Shown: positions 61,032 to 64,000 of the stretch, in pieces
Numbering within the stretch: the first letter of the stretch is position 1
Layout: every line of letters begins with the position of its first letter
NCBI RefSeq assembly: GCF_900107105.1
Contig: NZ_FNOT01000012.1
Coordinates: forward strand, 1-64,000
DNA: 64,000 nucleotides
Reading direction: 5' to 3'
Source of the DNA: Geodermatophilus africanus
GTDB taxonomy: Bacteria; Actinomycetota; Actinomycetes; Mycobacteriales; Geodermatophilaceae
Position numbers and translations under genes: made by a program
The notes under the pieces: model-generated
The model's database searches: none
What the model was told of the DNA's origin: nothing
The model's input: the letters and a program-made list of their open reading frames with translations, nothing else

Positions 61032-62107
61032 CCGAGGTCCCCGGCGACGGCGAGAATCTCCTCGGTGCTGACGCTGCCGCCGACGAGGGTGACGACGCCC
61101 TCGTCGACCCAGACGACGGCGGCCAGGGCCTGGTCATGCGACTCCAGCACGGTGGCGGGCAGGCCGCCGACCTCCGCCTGCGAGGTCTCCACCTGGTCGG
61201 CCGGCACCGGGATCGGCAGGGTGGAGCCGTCGGCGGTGAAGGTGCGCAGCTGGGCTGCCAGGTCCTCGGGCAGGCCCGGCAGCGAGAGCAGGAAGTCGCG
61301 GACGGTCTCGAACGGGACGCCGGACGACGACGCCGACGGGGCCACCGCGCGGCCGACCACCAGCGTGGGCACCCCCGAGGGCTGCGACCACACCGCCGCG
61401 ACACCCGGACCGGCGGTGAGCCGCACCCGGCTGCCGTCGAGGCCCACAGGCAGGGGCGGCAGGGACTCCCCGGACGCCGCCGCGGCCTGGGCCGCCTTCT
61501 CGGCGGAGAACGTGAAGACGCCGCTCAGCTCGCCGACCACCTGGTACGTGGGCTCGCCGGCCACGCCTTCGGGGAGGGCACCCACCTCGGGGACGTCCAG
61601 GCCGGTCTCGGCGCGCGCGGCCGCGGCGTCGGGCACCGCGTGCGGGCCGCCGTCCCCGGTCAGCTCGACGTCGCCGTAGGCGGTGAGGTCGGGCAGCGCC
61701 ACGAGGTCGGTGCTGCTGACCTCGAGCGGGGCGACCTGCTCGGTGCGGAAGATCGGCAGCCAGTCGTTCGCCGCGGCGACACCGGCACCGGAGAGGACGA
61801 CAACGAAGGCGAGCACTGCCGCGGCCGGACGGTGCAGCAGCCCGCGGCGCCGCCGGGGAGCCGCCGGTGCCGGCGTCGCGGCTCGGGCGGGCAGCGCCGT
61901 GGACAGCCGCTGCCACGCGGCCGCGGGGTCGGGGGAGGCGGCGCCGTCGGAGTGCAGCGCGGCCCCCACGGCCGCGGCGTCCTCGCGGGCGGCGGCCAGG
62001 CCGACGAGGCACACGGGGCAGTCGGCGACGTGCTGCCGGTCGGCGTCGGAGACCCCGGCCGGCTCGTCGACGAGACGGCGCAGCACGCCCTCAGTCGGAT
62101 GACGCAT
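61028..62107 (-). CDS. Transmembrane anti-sigma-factor-like protein
   Basis: The 359-residue protein has an N-terminal zinc motif (DRQHVADCPVCLVGLAAA, H-x3-C-x2-C), a membrane helix (AAAVLAFVVVLSGAGVAAAN at about 90-110) and a large outside domain (about 115-355) with GVPFETVRDFLLSLPGLPED and LRTFTADGSTLPIPVPADQV. It is coupled to the ECF sigma gene (17-base overlap) and to the ABC ATPase. It likely releases the sigma factor on an outside signal. Confidence 0.82.
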   Translation of the reverse strand: MRHPTEGVLRRLVDEPAGVSDADRQHVADCPVCLVGLAAAREDAAAVGAALHSDGAASPDPAAAWQRLSTALPARAATPAPAAPRRRRGLLHRPAAAVLAFVVVLSGAGVAAANDWLPIFRTEQVAPLEVSSTDLVALPDLTAYGDVELTGDGGPHAVPDAAAARAETGLDVPEVGALPEGVAGEPTYQVVGELSGVFTFSAEKAAQAAAASGESLPPLPVGLDGSRVRLTAGPGVAAVWSQPSGVPTLVVGRAVAPSASSSGVPFETVRDFLLSLPGLPEDLAAQLRTFTADGSTLPIPVPADQVETSQAEVGGLPATVLESHDQALAAVVWVDEGVVTLVGGSVSTEEILAVAGDLG

Positions 62108-62711
62108 GGCGATCCAGCTCCTTCCGCAGCGCGGACTCGGCGCGCCGCACGGTCGTGCCGACGCTGCCGGGGGACAGGTCGAGGGCCGCCGCGACGTCGG
62201 CGTAGCCCATGCCGCTGTGCCGCAGCACGAGGGCCACGGCCTGCTTGCGGGGCAGCCGGGCGAGCGCGGCGCGCACCCGGCGGCGTTCCTCGAGGGTCAC
62301 GACGGCGTCGGCCACGTCGGGCGCGACGGCGTCGTCCGCCGCGGCGGCGGTCTCCTCGCGGGAGGCGCGGCGGCGTCCCGAGCGGAGCAGGTTCAGCGCG
62401 GTGTGGGCCGCGGCGACCGAGAGCCAGCCGCGGGCCTCGCCGGCCGGGACCGACGAGCGGGCGAAGGACAGGAACACGTCCTGCGCGACGTCCTCGGCCC
62501 AGTCCCGCGACCCGAGCACCCGGGCGGCCACGCCGACCACCCGCGGGTACTCCAGGCGGAAGACCTCGCCGAGGTCGGCGCGCACGGTCCCGGGGACCGC
62601 CCGCGCTACCGCCACGCCGTCGGTCCCCCCGATCCCGCCCGTGGCGCTGCGGTGCCCCGTGCCCGGGAGGGCCAGGACGGCCTCGGGTCGCGGGGGTCGA
62701 ACGAGCTCCAT
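62091..62711 (-). CDS. ECF-type RNA polymerase sigma factor
   Basis: The 206-residue protein has sigma region 2 (VFRLEYPRVVGVAARVLGSR, WAEDVAQDVFLSFAR, ARGWLSVAAAHTALNLLRSG) and region 4 (ALARLPRKQAVALVLRHSGM, YADVAAALDLSPGSVGTTVR). The ATG at 62711 gives the family length after a 35-residue variable start. It leads the operon sigma, anti-sigma, ABC ATPase, ABC permease and probably regulates it. Confidence 0.9.
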   Translation of the reverse strand: MELVRPPRPEAVLALPGTGHRSATGGIGGTDGVAVARAVPGTVRADLGEVFRLEYPRVVGVAARVLGSRDWAEDVAQDVFLSFARSSVPAGEARGWLSVAAAHTALNLLRSGRRRASREETAAAADDAVAPDVADAVVTLEERRRVRAALARLPRKQAVALVLRHSGMGYADVAAALDLSPGSVGTTVRRAESALRKELDRHASSD

Positions 62712-62768
62712 GTCCCTACAGCACCGCCCGGGGCCGAGATGTGACACCCGTCGAGGATGCCTGCCCAT

Positions 62769-62798
62769 GGCCCCCTGCAGGGTCCCGCCGCGAGCCTG
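62769..62798 (-). repeat. Family Y repeat, partial copy
   Basis: The reverse strand reads CAGGCTCGCGGCGGG then ACCCTGCAGGGGGCC and agrees with the right half of the copy at 63675-63737 at about 28 of 30 positions. It directly abuts copy 2. Confidence 0.65.
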
Positions 62799-62860
62799 AG
62801 AAAGGACCCCGTCCTCCCCACCCCTCGCAAGCTCGGGGCGGTGCCCTGGACGGGGCCTGG
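62797..62860 (+). repeat. Family Y repeat, copy 2
   Basis: TGAGAAAGGACCCCGTCC, then the conserved CCTCGCAAGCTCGGGGCGG and CCCTGGACGGGGCC. CCCCGTCC pairs with GGACGGGG, a stem of different sequence from the other copies but in the same place. Confidence 0.75.
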
Positions 62861-62863
62861 AAC

Positions 62864-62928
62864 GGCCACCCTCCAGGGGCCCGCGCCGAGTGTGCGAGGC
62901 GTGGGGGGAAGGGTGGTCCTTGCTCAGG
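62864..62928 (-). repeat. Family Y repeat, copy 3
   Basis: On the minus strand it begins within the stop codon region of the flavin reductase (CCTGAGCAAGGACCACCCT), then has CACGCCTCGCACACTCGGC and GGCCCCTGGAGGGTGGCC. It faces copy 2 head to head across the sigma-reductase intergenic region. Confidence 0.75.
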
Positions 62929-63436
62929 CCCGTCCCGCGGCCTCGCCGCGCGCGTCGACGTAGCGGCCGCGCAGCCGGACCAGCGGGACGCCACCCGCGG
63001 CCAGCACCGGGACGCCGGTGACCTCGAGCAGCGCCAGCACGTGGTCGCCGGCCCCGACCAGCCGCTCCAACCGGCAGTCCAGGGCGGCCAGCCCGCCCTC
63101 CAGCACGATCCCCCCGCTGTCCTCGGCCCGCCGCCACGGGACCGACTCGAGCAGGTGCCGCGCGCTGGGCCGGCCGGCGGAGGAGAACCGGCTCGCCACG
63201 ATGGCGTGCTCGTCGGCGAGCACGGTCAGCGCGCAGCGGCCGACCTCCTCGAGCACCTCGGCCGGGTAGCCGCCCGCGGCCAGACCGACGGCGACGAGCG
63301 GCGGCTGCGCGGACACGCTCATCACCGAGGAGACCGTGGTGCCGACGTCGTCGATGTCGTCGCGGACGGTCAGCAGGCACACCCCGGCGGCGTACTGGCG
63401 GAGGGCCTCGGCGAACGTGGCGGGGTCGACCGGCAT
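62924..63436 (-). CDS. Flavin reductase-like FMN-binding protein
   Basis: The 170-residue protein starts VDPATFAEALRQYAAGVCLL and has TTVSSVMSVSAQPPLVAVGL, CALTVLADEHAIVASRF and GGLAALDCRLERLVGAGDHV, the pattern of the flavin-reductase-like split-barrel family. It binds FMN/FAD and often supplies reduced flavin to a monooxygenase; no partner is in the window. The stop lies in a Y repeat. Confidence 0.88.
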   Translation of the reverse strand: MPVDPATFAEALRQYAAGVCLLTVRDDIDDVGTTVSSVMSVSAQPPLVAVGLAAGGYPAEVLEEVGRCALTVLADEHAIVASRFSSAGRPSARHLLESVPWRRAEDSGGIVLEGGLAALDCRLERLVGAGDHVLALLEVTGVPVLAAGGVPLVRLRGRYVDARGEAAGRA

Positions 63437-63480
63437 GGCGGCCAGTCGACCACACCCCGGCGGCCGGGAGCTTGGACGCC

Positions 63481-64000
63481 GTGGACTCCTCGCCGACGGC
63501 CCGCATCGGGCTGGTCCTGCACCCACGGCGGACGCCGGCCTCGGCCGTTGCCCGCATCGCCACCTGGACGGCGACGCACGGCGTCGAGCTCGTCGCCAGC
63601 GCCGATGACGTCGCCCGCGCGGACGCAGCCGGCGTGACCGCCGTCCCGCCGGAGGTGCTGGCCGGGACGTGCGACGGAGGAAGGACCCGCCTGCCCCGCG
63701 CCACTCGCAGGCTCGCGGCGGGCCCCTGCAGGCGGCCCGCGCTGGAGGCCCTGGCCGCGGGACGCGCGCACCGAATCCCGCCCCTGAGGTCAGCCCGTCG
63801 GTGGCCGGGGAGCTGGTGACCCCGTCGGCGCCGGCGGCCGGGATCGCCGCAGTCTGTTGGTCGGGCCGGCCGAGTCGCTGACCCTGCGGCTCACCGCCGG
63901 GCATCCCGCGGTGGAGCTCGACGGCGTCCTCACCCGGCGAACTGGGGCCGAGGGCGGTTCTGGAGGTCTCGCTGCGTCCCGACGCCGGCGGCTGGTGCGC
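63481..64000 (+). pseudogene. Broken NAD-kinase-like gene with a family Y repeat inside
   Basis: The first 65 residues (ARIGLVLHPRRTPASAVARI, HGVELVASADDVARA, GVTAVPPEVLAG) resemble the start of NAD kinases up to the point where the GGDGT motif should follow. Instead a Y repeat stands at 63675-63737. Later (63852-63950, other frame) SLLVGPAESLTLRLTAGHPA and VELDGVL resemble the end of the same family. The middle (about 150 residues, with the ATP and NAD site) is missing. The window ends before the gene is closed. Confidence 0.5.
63675..63737 (+). repeat. Family Y repeat, copy 4
   Basis: CGGAGGAAGGACCCGCCTGC, then CACTCGCAGGCTCGCGGCG and GGCCCCTGCAGGCGGCC. CCGCCTGC pairs with GCAGGCGG. It interrupts the NAD-kinase-like gene. 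Confidence 0.75.

Overview
The window is about 64 kb of very GC-rich DNA with GTG/TTG starts, stop-start overlaps (GTGA, ATGA) and actinobacterial families: FbiC for coenzyme F420, GAF-ANTAR regulators, a Lys tRNA and a His tRNA beside orn, and a Gls24/Asp23 envelope cluster. A methyl-accepting chemotaxis protein suggests a motile actinobacterium; Geodermatophilaceae (Blastococcus, Geodermatophilus, Modestobacter) is my best guess from gene style, not from a search.

Layout. 1-2.1 kb is mobile debris: an IS110-family element with a strong upstream RNA hairpin, the tail of an IS3-family transposase and a piece of a MobF relaxase. 2.2-6.4 kb is an envelope-stress module: an ECF sigma factor with an anti-sigma-like protein fused to an Asp23 domain, transcribed away from an Asp23/DUF2273/AmaP operon. 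6.7-13.6 kb holds a PGPGW membrane protein, small unknowns, tRNA-Lys, an L,D-transpeptidase lipoprotein, a BNR-repeat/MoaD pair and a chemotaxis receptor. 13.7-18.1 kb has a flavohaemoglobin fragment and a signalling cluster (GAF-ANTAR, PRC-barrel/RsbW-like fusion, two more GAF-ANTAR proteins). 18.4-29.8 kb is devoted to potassium: kdpFABC facing away from kdpDE, with three phased direct-repeat pairs between them, then a DUF6394 protein and a TrkH/TrkA pair.

29.94-40.60 kb looks like an old integrative element in the 3' end of tRNA-His: a 30-bp exact repeat of the tRNA 3' end bounds it in the expected orientation, and an N-terminal integrase remnant lies beside the intact tRNA. Its cargo is a thioredoxin-reductase-like flavoprotein, an XRE-cupin regulator, a MalT-like LuxR regulator and a small-protein/DUF4386/dehydrogenase/ABC-transporter operon whose permease is frameshifted. 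Two cargo transcription units share a nearly superimposable 61-bp promoter.

40.7-64 kb is mostly chromosomal: orn, membrane proteins, a TetR-controlled acyl-CoA carboxylase/acyl-CoA dehydrogenase locus interrupted by a ferritin on the other strand, a Tat-exported cyclase-family protein, glycerate kinase, quinone reductase, a lipoprotein, a TupA-like ATP-grasp protein, fbiC, a four-gene ECF sigma/anti-sigma/ABC operon, a flavin reductase and a broken NAD-kinase-like gene. Two dispersed repeat families occur here. One (about 63 bp, four full copies) keeps a terminal stem through compensatory changes and in two copies begins at a stop codon.
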